A stretch of DNA of 64,000 bases from an uncultured bacterium (GTDB taxonomy: Bacteria > Verrucomicrobiota > Kiritimatiellia > RFP12 > UBA1067), in assembly GCA_902779075.1 (NCBI GenBank), contig CACZAK010000018.1:1-64000 (forward strand), read 5' to 3'. The position numbers and the translations under genes are program-made. Numbering within the stretch: position 1 is the stretch's first letter; each line of letters starts with the position of its first letter. The notes under the pieces are model-generated. The model was not told where the DNA came from. It saw only the letters and a list, made by a program, of their open reading frames with translations, and ran no database searches. This document shows, one piece after another, positions 26,517 through 35,755 of the stretch.

Positions 26517-27672
26517 GCATGTACTTGAGGCCGGTCTCAAGTCCACGCAACTCGGAAATACCGATCAGACGTCCTCCATACGAATAGCCGTAGTAGCATG
26601 TGCGGCCCTTGTCGATGTCGAGCATGCGCCCATGGTCGGGACGCAGGACAATCTCCTTGCCGCGCCGCCGCTCTTCCTTCAGGAGTTCGAGCATCAGCGC
26701 GGGCATGTCCGTGTTGCCGAACAGGTGCGAATCGCTTTCGCGGAACACACCCGGTTCGGAATGGATCAGGTTGCGGAAGTGGCAGAAGTGAATGCGGTCG
26801 TGGAACTCGCGGAAGATCTTCACGGCGTCGTTCTTCAGGTTCGCGCCAAGAGAACCCGTGCAGAGCGTCACGCCCACATGCAGCGACGGACACGCCCGCG
26901 CCATTGCGCGGATATCTGCCGCAGAGGAAAGAATCCGCGGCAGCCCCAAGATCGGGAACGGCGGATCGTCGGGATGAATCGCCATGTCGATGCCAGTCTC
27001 CTCCAGAACGGGCGTGATCTCATTGAGGAAGTCGTAGAGGTGCTGCTTGAGCGTGGTACCGCCGATGCCGGCGTATTCCGCCAGCTCGTGGCGCAGCCCA
27101 TCGGGCGTTGCGTCGTCCGTCGTGCCGGGCAGACCTAGAAGAAGCGCGTGCGTGATACGCTTCTTATCCTTTTCGGACGCCTTCGCCCACACCTTTTTCG
27201 CACGCGCGCGGGTGGCAGCATCGTAGTCCTTCTCCAGTCCCGGACGCTTCAGCACGAACATCTCGAACGCGCAGACCTCGTACTGGTCGTAGGCAAGCGT
27301 GACAGAGCCGTCTGGCAGGACCACGTGAAGGTTCGTCCGCGCCCAATCATGCACCGGCATGAAGTTGTAGCACACCACCTTCACGCCGCACTTTGCGAGA
27401 TTACGGAGGTTCTTCTTGTAGTTCTCCACGTACTTTCGCCAGTTGCCCGTACGCTTTTTGACGTCCTCATGCACTGGCACGGACTCCACCACGCTCCACG
27501 TCATGCCGTTGTCGCGGCACGCCTTCGCCGTTTCGCGGATGCGCGCCAGCGGCCACACCGCGCCAACGGGCTGCTCGTAGAGCGACGTTACCACATCCGT
27601 CACGCCCGCCTGGCGGATTTCCTGAAGAGAAATCGCGTCAGAAGGTCCGAACCATCTCCACCCTGCTTTCAT
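26455..27672 (-). CDS. uxuA: Mannonate dehydratase
   Basis: 405 aa, close to the usual ~395. It removes water from D-mannonate to give 2-keto-3-deoxygluconate in hexuronate catabolism. Family motifs: MKAGWRWFGPSDAISLQEIRQAG at the start, TWSVVESVPVHEDVK near 65, YNFMPVHDWARTNL near 103, GIDMAIHPDDPPFPILGLPRI near 235, and VLRPDHGRMLD near 345 for the metal site. AGGAGG precedes the ATG. It is the last gene of the operon xylB-symporter-glycosidase-uxuA with 9 to 21 bp between genes. The last ~20 residues (KKPSLLRTAPASRCC...) are atypical and come from the overlap with the convergent pilin gene. Confidence 0.94.
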   Translation of the reverse strand: MKAGWRWFGPSDAISLQEIRQAGVTDVVTSLYEQPVGAVWPLARIRETAKACRDNGMTWSVVESVPVHEDVKKRTGNWRKYVENYKKNLRNLAKCGVKVVCYNFMPVHDWARTNLHVVLPDGSVTLAYDQYEVCAFEMFVLKRPGLEKDYDAATRARAKKVWAKASEKDKKRITHALLLGLPGTTDDATPDGLRHELAEYAGIGGTTLKQHLYDFLNEITPVLEETGIDMAIHPDDPPFPILGLPRILSSAADIRAMARACPSLHVGVTLCTGSLGANLKNDAVKIFREFHDRIHFCHFRNLIHSEPGVFRESDSHLFGNTDMPALMLELLKEERRRGKEIVLRPDHGRMLDIDKGRTCYYGYSYGGRLIGISELRGLETGLKYMLKKPSLLRTAPASRCCRQGR

Positions 27673-27692
27673 CGTGTCTGCCTCCTAGGTAA

Positions 27693-30600
27693 CTATTTAA
27701 GCTGCTGTCCACCGAAACTAATGGCAACAGGACCAATCAGACCCGACGGCTCGTTCTCGACCGTCGTGCGGTAGCGCGTGGGAATCGTCTGGTAGTGGTT
27801 GTTGAGCGTGTTGTAGACGGTCACCTTGATCGTGTTCGCGCCCTCCTTGAGCCCGTCGATTTCGACGCGCCACGGCGGGCAGCACAGCACCTTCTCCGCG
27901 CCGCCGTTCACCGACACGCCACAGCACGCGCCCACGCGTCCGAGGTCGAGCGTTGTGGATGTCGCCGCCTGCTCCTTCGTGAGCGTGAAGGTCTTCTCAT
28001 AGACGGCCCCGCCCGAGTAGAAGCGGAGGCCGTCCGCAATCAGCGCCCAGTTGCCGAGCGCGATCTTGCCCTTCCCGCATGTGAGGCGCATCGGCTCCGT
28101 AAACGCCGCGCCGCCGATGAAGCCCGGCTCATGCGCGACCTTGAGCGTGAGCGCGGCCACACCCGCGTTCGCCAACCGAGGCTTCACGCGATAGGTTTTC
28201 TCTCGGCGGTCGCGGGGCGACCGCCCTACCACGTTGTCCAGTAGGGCGGGCGCCCCGCGCCCGCCGTCATCCACCAGCGCCACCTCGGCATCCGCGCCGG
28301 CGATGTTGGCGGAAAGCAACGTCCCGCGCAACGTGATCTCAATCGCCTCACACGCGGGCGGCAGCGTCGCCGTGTACACGCCCTCCTTGACCTTGCCGCC
28401 GAACGGATCGAACGGCAGCACAGCAGGATCGTTGTACCAGCGCATCGAAAGCGGAACCTTCGACGGCTCGCTCGCAATGTCCGTGCGCATCATCACGAGC
28501 GCGGCGCGTCCAAATTTATCGTAGCTCACGACCAGCTCATGATAACCCGCCGCATGCGCAACCTCCTCGCCCACCTTACACGCCTTGCCGTCAAGCGTAA
28601 GGGACTTCGGCTCCACGCCGTGCGAAACGGGCTTCGCCTTGCAGGCACAGGGCGCATAGACGAAGGTCTTGTACGCCGCACCGGGCTTCGCGCCACGCGA
28701 TGGCGCAACGTCGTAGAGCCTCATGTTGTACGGACCCAGCACGAAGAAGTCGTCGCCGACGATGCCGTTCAGGCCGTGGTGCCAGTTCTGGAAGCCCGGC
28801 TTGCCTTCCACGCCTTCGCGCCATGAGAAGAGGAACGGCGAGCCGTTGCCATCAAGAAATTGCGGACCGAAACCGACCGTCATTTCGGCGGGGAGGTTGA
28901 GCTTTTCCGCATCCACCATCTTCACGCGGCGGATCTCCGCGCCGATGTAGCGCTCGCGCACGGGCAGACGGAAGTCGCCCCATTTGTTGTCGAGCGTGGG
29001 CTTGAGCGTGAAGTCCCATTCACCGTCCAGAGTGAGAGCGCTCTGCACTTGCTGTTGTACGCTTGCTGTTTTCCCACTTGCCGGTGTACGCTTGTTGTCC
29101 CCATTCGCGAACACAACAAGACGCGGCGCGCCGTCGCCCGCGATCTTCACGGTCGTCGTGCCGTCGGCGTTGCGCCTGAAGTCCGTTAGCGCCTTCTGCG
29201 TGCCGTCCCAGGGGTTCCACAGCTCAGGCATGCCCGTGGCGCGAAACGTGCAGTCGCCCGTTTCCTTCAAGTCGCAGATGAAATACACGTCGTACGCGCC
29301 CACGCGGCGGTGGAGCGCCTTGGCCTCGCCGGGCGCGCGGAAGTCGGGCGTGCCGACGGAGTTGGCAATCGCCTTCAGCTGCTCGGCAGAGGGCTTGGCG
29401 GGCATCTTGCTGTCGTACGCTTGCTGTCCATCCGCACGGCGGTCACGGGGTGACCGCCCTACCAGCTCCGCGACGAGCGCGTCGATCTTCGCCTTCTCCG
29501 TGTGCGGGGCGTCGGTGAACTGCGGCTTCGTGCCGAGAAACACGACCACGCCCCCGGCGCGCTTGAATTCCAGAAGTTTTTCAATCGTAGAGGAACGGAT
29601 GGCGATCATGTCCGGCACGACGACGACCCGATATGCCTCGCCCGCAACATTGAGCGTCACCTTGCTGTTGTACGCTTGCTGTCCTTCCTCGCGGCGGTCA
29701 CGGGGTGACCGCCCTACCGTCGCCCGTGCGAGCGAATCGGCATCGATGAAGTCGACGTCCGTCTGCGCCTCGGTCACAAGACGGCGCACGATGTCGTGGG
29801 CCACGCCGACGGAGACGTTCCCCCTGTTCCTGTTGTAGACGCACGGCTCGAGCGGATTCACCACCGCCACGTCGCACACGTGGACGCCCTGGCTGAGCAC
29901 GTAGCTCAACCGCTCGAAGTACTTGAGGAACGTCTTCATGTACGTCCAGTACGGCATGCGGAAGTGGTAGCACGGCGGCGCCCACTCCCACCAGCCGCCG
30001 TAGGTGGAATAGTAGAGGCCATGGAGGTTGAGGAGGTTCGAGCCGTAGAGGTAGTTGTGGCAGGTGGAGTCGAAGATCGTCGTCGTGGAAGCCTGCCAGC
30101 CTTGCGAATGGTAGCCCTCGAGCCACACGCGCGGACGGTTGTAGAGGTGCGCGATGGAGGAGCCGACCTTGTTCTTGATGATGTCGGCGGAGCGTCCGGG
30201 CGTATCGAATCCGGGTGCGGTGAAGTACTTCATCACGCGCATGTAGTCGATGTAATTGTTCATCGGATGGCGTCCGCGAGTCGCCTGGTCGCAGCCGTAG
30301 ATGAGGCCGCGGCTCGCGTGCCAGTCGTAGATCGGCTTGTAGTAGCGCTCGCAGGCAAGGGCGCTCATCACGTCGTTCATGTCAAGGCGCACCTTGGCGG
30401 TGTCGGGACCGTGATCGCCGAAGAGCGCGGGCAGCATCGGCTCGATGTCGTAGCCCTTGCGCTTCTTGAACTCGGCGGGAAGGTCGTCCGACCACAGCCA
30501 GAGGATGTCGCGGCTGAGGATCAGCTCGTCCTGGAAGAAATAGTTGAGCCCACCGCGCAGATGCTCCGGCACCTTCTCCATGAACGGGTTGAAGAAGCGC

Positions 30601-31154
30601 TCCACCACGCGCTTGCCCGATTCGGGATGGAGCGGGTTGTACGTGCGCGGAACCTTGCGCTTGACGATCTTCCCGTTAACGTACGAAAGCTCGGTCGCAT
30701 ACATTTCAGGCGTGCTGATCTTGAGCTTGCGCCAGAGGTTCTCCGCATCCGGGAAGTCGAGCGTGTAGTTGCTGAGCGAAATGCCCATGCCACGCTTGCC
30801 GCATTCCTGCGCGGCGAACGAGAAGAAGTCCCACCATTCGTCGGTGAAAAGCGCCGGCGTGGAGTCCTGCGTCGGCCACGCCCCCGAACGGTAGTGCGAG
30901 TAGTTCACCTGCACGCCGGCGATGCCAGCCTTGTGGATTTCCTCAATCTGTTCAAGGAGCCGCTCCTTGTTGAGCGGTTCGCGTCCGCTCCACCACCAGA
31001 ACGGCACCTCGCCGTAGCCGGGTGGCGGCGCCTTGAAATCGGAGCGGATTGTCTTCGCCGCGACCTCACCGGGCTGAGGAAACCCCAGTCCTCCCGCCAC
31101 GCATGCGGCAAACGGCACCGCGGCAATCAAAGTCAGACAAAAGGGATTTTTCAT
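27693..31154 (-). CDS. Large secreted glycoside hydrolase, GH106 (alpha-L-rhamnosidase)-like
   Basis: 1153 aa with a signal peptide (LTLIAAVPFAACVAGG). After it comes PPPGYGEVPFWWWSGREPLNKERLLEQIEEIHKAGIAGVQVNY, the opening of GH106-type barrels, followed by EWWDFFSFAAQECGKRGMGISL. Later regions include a flavodoxin-like/glutaminase-like part (VVVVPDMIAIRSSTIEKLLEF) and GH2-type sandwich strands (LDGEWDFTLKPTL; GKIALGNWALIADGLRFYSGGAVYEKTF). The neighbours (uxuA, xylB, symporter) suggest breakdown of a uronate/deoxysugar polymer. Three stretches (near 483, 568 and 979) are encoded by palindromic repeats and read VGRSPRDRR; they interrupt the protein but keep the frame. Catalytic residues were not assigned. 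Confidence 0.82.
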   Translation of the reverse strand: MKNPFCLTLIAAVPFAACVAGGLGFPQPGEVAAKTIRSDFKAPPPGYGEVPFWWWSGREPLNKERLLEQIEEIHKAGIAGVQVNYSHYRSGAWPTQDSTPALFTDEWWDFFSFAAQECGKRGMGISLSNYTLDFPDAENLWRKLKISTPEMYATELSYVNGKIVKRKVPRTYNPLHPESGKRVVERFFNPFMEKVPEHLRGGLNYFFQDELILSRDILWLWSDDLPAEFKKRKGYDIEPMLPALFGDHGPDTAKVRLDMNDVMSALACERYYKPIYDWHASRGLIYGCDQATRGRHPMNNYIDYMRVMKYFTAPGFDTPGRSADIIKNKVGSSIAHLYNRPRVWLEGYHSQGWQASTTTIFDSTCHNYLYGSNLLNLHGLYYSTYGGWWEWAPPCYHFRMPYWTYMKTFLKYFERLSYVLSQGVHVCDVAVVNPLEPCVYNRNRGNVSVGVAHDIVRRLVTEAQTDVDFIDADSLARATVGRSPRDRREEGQQAYNSKVTLNVAGEAYRVVVVPDMIAIRSSTIEKLLEFKRAGGVVVFLGTKPQFTDAPHTEKAKIDALVAELVGRSPRDRRADGQQAYDSKMPAKPSAEQLKAIANSVGTPDFRAPGEAKALHRRVGAYDVYFICDLKETGDCTFRATGMPELWNPWDGTQKALTDFRRNADGTTTVKIAGDGAPRLVVFANGDNKRTPASGKTASVQQQVQSALTLDGEWDFTLKPTLDNKWGDFRLPVRERYIGAEIRRVKMVDAEKLNLPAEMTVGFGPQFLDGNGSPFLFSWREGVEGKPGFQNWHHGLNGIVGDDFFVLGPYNMRLYDVAPSRGAKPGAAYKTFVYAPCACKAKPVSHGVEPKSLTLDGKACKVGEEVAHAAGYHELVVSYDKFGRAALVMMRTDIASEPSKVPLSMRWYNDPAVLPFDPFGGKVKEGVYTATLPPACEAIEITLRGTLLSANIAGADAEVALVDDGGRGAPALLDNVVGRSPRDRREKTYRVKPRLANAGVAALTLKVAHEPGFIGGAAFTEPMRLTCGKGKIALGNWALIADGLRFYSGGAVYEKTFTLTKEQAATSTTLDLGRVGACCGVSVNGGAEKVLCCPPWRVEIDGLKEGANTIKVTVYNTLNNHYQTIPTRYRTTVENEPSGLIGPVAISFGGQQLK
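28204..28266. repeat. Palindromic family A copies 2 and 3, inverted pair
   Basis: Copy 2 (28204-28230) and copy 3 (28241-28266, variant with GGGCGC arms) face each other across 10 bp inside the glycosidase gene. On the gene strand copy 2 reads VGRSPRDRR and copy 3 reads DGGRGAPAL. Confidence 0.75.
29048..29100. repeat. Family B direct repeats (two copies)
   Basis: Two tandem copies of a ~23-bp unit built around TTGYYGKTGTACGCTTGYTG start at 29048 and 29077. The same unit forms the left part of the composite elements at 29406 and 29661. All lie within the glycosidase gene. Confidence 0.6.
29406..29463. repeat. 58-bp composite element (family B unit plus palindrome A)
   Basis: It is 54/58 identical to the element at 29661-29718. 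Its right 27 bp are the palindrome with GGCGGTCAC/GTGACCGCC arms. In the gene frame it encodes VGRSPRDRR followed by GQQAYDSK. Confidence 0.75.
29661..29718. repeat. 58-bp composite element, second copy
   Basis: Same structure and orientation as 29406-29463, 255 bp away (a multiple of 3), in frame; it encodes VGRSPRDRR then GQQAYNSK. Confidence 0.75.
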
Positions 31155-31175
31155 GAGCAGTCTCCGTTATATGTT

Positions 31176-32915
31176 TTAGTCCAGCCAGGTCCAGAAGTAT
31201 GCGTAAGCGGCAACGACGCAGCCGACGACGATAAGCGACGCGACCACATCTACCCAGTTCCACGACTCGCGGTTCATCTTGCGGTATTCGGACGACAGGC
31301 AGCTGAAGTTGAGTCCGTCCAGATGCGCCGCATCAGGCGCGGGCGCCATGAGCGAGGCGACAATGACGATGCCGATTGAAAGCGCGAGCAGTATGCCGGA
31401 GAAGTAGAAGTCGGGAATGAACGCGCATCCCTCTGTTCCGCCCCAGAGGGCGTTCGCGGCGAGCTTGGCCATACCGAGGATAAATCCGACTGAAAGTCCC
31501 CACACGGCGCCCTTCAGGTTCATGCGCTTCCAGAAGAGGCCGAGCACGAACACGGCGACGATCGGCGGCGCGAGGAATGACTGCACTGCCTGGATGTACT
31601 TGTAGAGTCCGCCACCTGCGATGGACTTCATGATCGGGAGCCACAGAAGGCCGAGCGCCGTCATGGAGACCGTCGTGACGCGGCCGATGGTGACAAGACG
31701 GCGCTGCGAGGCTTCCGGCTTGAGCTTCTGGTACACGTCGACCGTGAAGAGCGTCGAGACCGAGTTGAAGAGCGACGCGAGCGAACTCATGAGCGCGGCG
31801 ATCATGCCGGCCACCACAAGTCCGCGGAATCCCACGGGCAGAAGCGATTGCACGAGCGTGGGAAACACTGCGTCGCCGTTCAGCGCGCCGCCCTCCTTGA
31901 GCGGAATCGCGAACTGCGCGCCGTTGACGACCACGTGGTTATGGTGGAGCGCGAAGCCGAGCATGCCGGGGACGAGGAAGAGAAACACCGGCGCGAGCTT
32001 CAGGAAGCCGCCCCAGAGCGCACCGCGCCGCGCATTCGTGAGGTTCCTCGCGGCGAGCGTGCGCTGGATGATGAACTGGTCAGTACACCAGTACCACACG
32101 CCGATCGTTACGGACGCGACGACAACGCCGAGCCACGGGAGTGAATTGTGCGAAAGCGAGTGCCAGAGGCCGAACTGCTCGACGTTGCCCGTCGACTTGA
32201 TCGTCTGTTTCAGGACCGCCCAGCCGTCCGCAATGCCATGCGCCGTTGCACCGTCCGCAAGCGGCACGCCCGAGTTGCCGAGGTGGTAGAGCGCAAAGCC
32301 CGTCACGGACAACGTACCGGCAAGGATGATGAACGTCTGCACGAGGTCGGTGTAGACGACAGCAGAGAGTCCGCCGATGGACGAGTATACGCCCGCGAGA
32401 ACGACGGTCAGCACCGCGCCGATCCAGAACGAGCTTACCACCGTGCCGCCAATCGTAAGGGATACCTCTGGCATCATCACCTCGAAGAAGAGCGCGCCCG
32501 CGTACACGGTAACGGAGATCTTCGTAAGGACGTACGCCGCGAGCGATACGAGGGAGAGTATCCAGCGGGCTTTTGGTCCGAACCGCCGCTCAAGGAACTC
32601 CGGCATCGTAGAGACGCCAGAGTTGTAGTAGAACGGCAGGAACACCCAGCTCATCATCACTAGCACCCATGCGTGGAATTCCCAGTGCGCCATTGAAAGA
32701 CCCGTCAAGGCACCTTGTCCCGCAAGGCCGATCAGGTGCTCCGATCCAATGTTCGCGGCGAAGATGGATGCGCCGATTGCGAGCCATCCGACGCTGCGTC
32801 CGCCGAGAAAGAGGTCTTTCTCCGTTTCGATGCGCTTGCGCCGCATCGTGAACACCACCACGCCCGCGAGGAGCGCGAAGTATGCCAGAATCATCGTCCA
32901 GTCTAGTGCTGTCAT
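31176..32915 (-). CDS. Sodium:solute symporter (SSS family), probably sugar or uronate uptake
   Basis: 579 aa with about 14 hydrophobic helices. The start LDWTMILAYFALLAGVVVFTMRRKRIETEKDLFLGGRSVGWLAIGASIFAANIGSEHLIGLAGQGA is typical of SGLT-like members (the FLGGRS and ANIGSEH motifs contribute to the Na/substrate sites). Later signatures include YTDLVQTFIILAGTL, WYWCTDQFIIQRTLAARN and FNSVSTLFTVDVYQKLKPEA. It imports a sugar with Na+ across the inner membrane. It lies 14 bp after xylB and 21 bp before the glycosidase, so it most likely carries the sugar released by that enzyme. AAGGAG is well placed. Confidence 0.93.
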   Translation of the reverse strand: MTALDWTMILAYFALLAGVVVFTMRRKRIETEKDLFLGGRSVGWLAIGASIFAANIGSEHLIGLAGQGALTGLSMAHWEFHAWVLVMMSWVFLPFYYNSGVSTMPEFLERRFGPKARWILSLVSLAAYVLTKISVTVYAGALFFEVMMPEVSLTIGGTVVSSFWIGAVLTVVLAGVYSSIGGLSAVVYTDLVQTFIILAGTLSVTGFALYHLGNSGVPLADGATAHGIADGWAVLKQTIKSTGNVEQFGLWHSLSHNSLPWLGVVVASVTIGVWYWCTDQFIIQRTLAARNLTNARRGALWGGFLKLAPVFLFLVPGMLGFALHHNHVVVNGAQFAIPLKEGGALNGDAVFPTLVQSLLPVGFRGLVVAGMIAALMSSLASLFNSVSTLFTVDVYQKLKPEASQRRLVTIGRVTTVSMTALGLLWLPIMKSIAGGGLYKYIQAVQSFLAPPIVAVFVLGLFWKRMNLKGAVWGLSVGFILGMAKLAANALWGGTEGCAFIPDFYFSGILLALSIGIVIVASLMAPAPDAAHLDGLNFSCLSSEYRKMNRESWNWVDVVASLIVVGCVVAAYAYFWTWLD

Positions 32916-32929
32916 TTTTTCATCTCCTT

Positions 32930-34288
32930 TTACTTTGCCGTTTCAATCGCCCGTGCAGCAAGCAGAGCGCCGCCCAATGCCGCGGAATCGGGCACTTCGA
33001 GCGTCCGGACGTCTGCGCCGAATATCTCGCGGATCGTCGCGAGAATGCCCTTGGAACACGAAGCGCCGCCCGTCACGTAGATGGTCTTGAAGTCGCCGAT
33101 CCACCGCGTCCGCTCGCGCATGTTCGCAATCTGCCCTTCCACGATGGCACGGATACGCACTTCGGGCGCGGCGGCGTTCCAGTCGAAGTTCGCCTCGATG
33201 CCCGTCGCGTCATGCTTCGGCGTGAGTTCCGTCTCGAAGTATGGAAAAGCGCGCTTGCCGCCGTCGCCGGAGGGCGTGAGCGCAAATGCCGTCTCGTCGA
33301 AGAACGTCCAGTCCGCACCGCATTCGCGCCGCACGCGGTCACGCGCAAGCGAACCGTTCTTGAAGCAGGAAAGCGACATGAACCCGCCAGCCGGGTTGCC
33401 GAAAACGTGTCCGTAGCCGTCCGGATCCGTGCGGAAGTCCGGCATCGCCGCAAAAAACGTGTCGCTAGTGCCGAGCGAAATCACCGCGCAACCAGGCGTC
33501 GCCGCGCCGCATCCAACGAGCGAGGCAGGGTTGTCACCGGTGAACGGCGCCACGGGGATGCCGGGCCGCAGACCGAATTCCGCGAACCTCTCCGCAAGTT
33601 TGAGAGGAGCGTCGCCCGGCTTGTGGATGCGCGGCAGTTTCGCGAGCAGCCCAGGTGCGGCGAATCCGCAGATTTCCTCGTCCCACGCGAGCGTCTGCAG
33701 GTTCATGAGATTCATGCCCGCGCCGTCGCCCGTCTCGATCGGCGCGTCCGTGCCAGTCAGGACGGACGTCAGATACGAGCTAAGCAGATGGACACGCGTC
33801 GTGCGCGCCCACGCTTCGGGGTCTTCCTTCGCGAACTTCATCGCCTGCGCGGCGGCAAAACGTTCGATTGCGGGCGAACCGGTACGCACACGCAGAGACT
33901 CGCCGAAGCGGGCGTCCAACGCCGACACCTCAGCGCCCGTGGAGGAGTCCATCCAGATAGGGCTCTCCGCGCGGGAATAGCTTCCGTCGGCGGCGAGGTA
34001 CACTGTCGCGTGCTGCTGGGCGTCGCCACCGACGGCGACAATCTCGCCCATCGGCGCGCCGCCGTCACGCAGACGCGCCAGCACGAGTTCCAGTCCCTTC
34101 ACCCACATCGCGGGGTTGGCACGCCGCACGCGCGCATCGGCGTTCGGCAGGAAACCGTCTGGCGAGCCAAACTCAGGCAGATCCTTTCCGTAGTTCAACG
34201 CCGCCGAGGCGACAACACGCCCCGCGGCCGTATCGTACACGACCGCCTTCGTCCCTTGCGTGGACGAGTCGATTCCTAGTGTCAGCAT
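32930..34288 (-). CDS. xylB: Xylulokinase-type FGGY carbohydrate kinase
   Basis: 452 aa. The N-terminal phosphate loop is GIDSSTQGTKAVVYD; sugar-site and core motifs are WMDSSTGAEVSALD near 110, ETGDGAGMNLMNL near 190 with the likely catalytic Asp, and in the second domain VISLGTSDTFFA near 270 and TGGASCSKGILATI near 410 for ATP. It phosphorylates a ketopentose such as D-xylulose; other FGGY substrates cannot be excluded. It is the first gene of the xylB-symporter-glycosidase-uxuA operon; AAGGAGG overlaps the stop of the radical SAM gene 9 bp upstream, so all five genes may share a transcript. Confidence 0.87.
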   Translation of the reverse strand: MLTLGIDSSTQGTKAVVYDTAAGRVVASAALNYGKDLPEFGSPDGFLPNADARVRRANPAMWVKGLELVLARLRDGGAPMGEIVAVGGDAQQHATVYLAADGSYSRAESPIWMDSSTGAEVSALDARFGESLRVRTGSPAIERFAAAQAMKFAKEDPEAWARTTRVHLLSSYLTSVLTGTDAPIETGDGAGMNLMNLQTLAWDEEICGFAAPGLLAKLPRIHKPGDAPLKLAERFAEFGLRPGIPVAPFTGDNPASLVGCGAATPGCAVISLGTSDTFFAAMPDFRTDPDGYGHVFGNPAGGFMSLSCFKNGSLARDRVRRECGADWTFFDETAFALTPSGDGGKRAFPYFETELTPKHDATGIEANFDWNAAAPEVRIRAIVEGQIANMRERTRWIGDFKTIYVTGGASCSKGILATIREIFGADVRTLEVPDSAALGGALLAARAIETAK

Positions 34289-34297
34289 GGAGCCTCC

Positions 34298-35755
34298 TTA
34301 TGTTTTGCGGAAATCGAACAGGTGCCCGAGCAGCGATCGGATTCCGCGGTAGTAGAAACCAAAGTCAAAAAGGGTACGGGTGGAGAGCAGACGACGCAGA
34401 AGAGCCTGCGGCTGGAAGAAGCCGCTGTATACCCTGCGCACGGCCTTCTTAATCTCGTCCTCGGATACGAGCGGCGTCTTCGTGATCTGCCGCCGCATGT
34501 CGTATTCGTCCCAGTCGAGCGTCGTGAGGCCGTCCGCCTCCTTGAGCTGCTTGAAAAGCGGCGTACCGGGGTAGGGAATCGTGATCGTACACTGGAGCGT
34601 TGACGCCCATCCCTTCGCGAGCATCTTGCGCGCGAGGCACACCGTGTTGGCAATCTCCTTAGGACCTTCCCAGGCGTGTCCGAACATGAACGTGAGGTGT
34701 ACGTCGAGACCCGCCTTGTGCGCCCACTCAGCACCCTTCTCGACGTCCTCGACCTTCAATGCCTTGACGAAACGGTCGAGCGTATCTTGGTTTGCGGACT
34801 CCACGCCGAAGAGCACGAGGCGGAATCCGGCCTTGCGCATGAGCTTGTAGTCGTCGAACGTAAGGCGTCCGAAGCGCATGTTGCAGTCTATGCGCAGTTT
34901 CTTGTTGTAGCCGCGCTTGATCATCTCCTCGCAGAATGTCTTCATCCACGCGCCCACGGGGAACGATCCAGAGTCATCCATGATCTCCTTCACGCCGTAG
35001 CGTTCGATGAGGTCGCCGATCTCGTTCACCACGTCGATGGGGTCGCGCGTGCGGTAATGCGGGTAGAGCGTGGTCCAGCTGCAGAACGTGCATTTCGCGT
35101 GCCAGCAGTCGCGGCCGGACATGATGTAGGTACCGGGCGTGCGGCGGAAGTTGCCGTTTTTCACGGCGTAGAGCTTCCAGTGGCAGAGGTCGCGGTCGAT
35201 CCACGGCGCGGCGTTTAAGTCGTGGTTAAGCTGGAAGCGTCCCGTGTTCTTCACCTCGCCGTCCTCGCGGTACCAGATGCCCGGCTCGAACTTCGCCGGA
35301 TCGAAGCCGGACGAGACAAGGTTCATCACGAGGAAGTCCCAGTCGCCGCCAGTTACTACATAATCCACGGGACACGCCGCCATCGTCTCGTCCGGCAGCG
35401 CTGTCACGTGGTCGCCAACGAGCACCACTTTCGCGTGCGCCCCGACGGGCGTGGACTTGAACGCCTCCACCCATTTCCAGTGACGCTTGACTACGGGCGT
35501 CTTCGTCTCAACAACGACAAGGTCCGGCTTCGCGTCGGCGAGCCGTCGCTCGAACTCCTCGGGCGTCCACTCCTCCGCGATGCCGTCCAACCAAACAGCA
35601 TCGTGCCCCGCCTTCTTCGCCATCGTGGCCGCAGTTGCGGGCACGACGGGGAAAATGTAGGTGGGGCGCGAAAACCACTGGAACTGCCGATTCTGGGAGA
35701 GGAGCGGGACGCCCCTCTCCGAGGGCAGCGGTGGATATGCAAAGGCGATTACCAC
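34298..35755 (-). CDS. B12-binding radical SAM protein
   Basis: About 485 aa. The N-terminal B12-type Rossmann domain (VVIAFAYPPLPSERG...PDLVVVETKTPVV) leads to the radical SAM core with cluster motif CWHAKCTFC (C-x4-C-x2-C; one residue more than the textbook spacing, known in some B12 radical SAM groups), then a TIM-barrel part with LFGVESANQDTLDRF and HLTFMFGHAWEGPKE. The product is unknown; relatives act in lipid, cofactor or RiPP modification. I place the start at GTG 35755, which overlaps the stop of the DUF481 gene (GTGGTAA); the frame is open to an ATG at 35830 that would overlap that gene more deeply. Confidence 0.82.
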   Translation of the reverse strand: MVIAFAYPPLPSERGVPLLSQNRQFQWFSRPTYIFPVVPATAATMAKKAGHDAVWLDGIAEEWTPEEFERRLADAKPDLVVVETKTPVVKRHWKWVEAFKSTPVGAHAKVVLVGDHVTALPDETMAACPVDYVVTGGDWDFLVMNLVSSGFDPAKFEPGIWYREDGEVKNTGRFQLNHDLNAAPWIDRDLCHWKLYAVKNGNFRRTPGTYIMSGRDCWHAKCTFCSWTTLYPHYRTRDPIDVVNEIGDLIERYGVKEIMDDSGSFPVGAWMKTFCEEMIKRGYNKKLRIDCNMRFGRLTFDDYKLMRKAGFRLVLFGVESANQDTLDRFVKALKVEDVEKGAEWAHKAGLDVHLTFMFGHAWEGPKEIANTVCLARKMLAKGWASTLQCTITIPYPGTPLFKQLKEADGLTTLDWDEYDMRRQITKTPLVSEDEIKKAVRRVYSGFFQPQALLRRLLSTRTLFDFGFYYRGIRSLLGHLFDFRKT

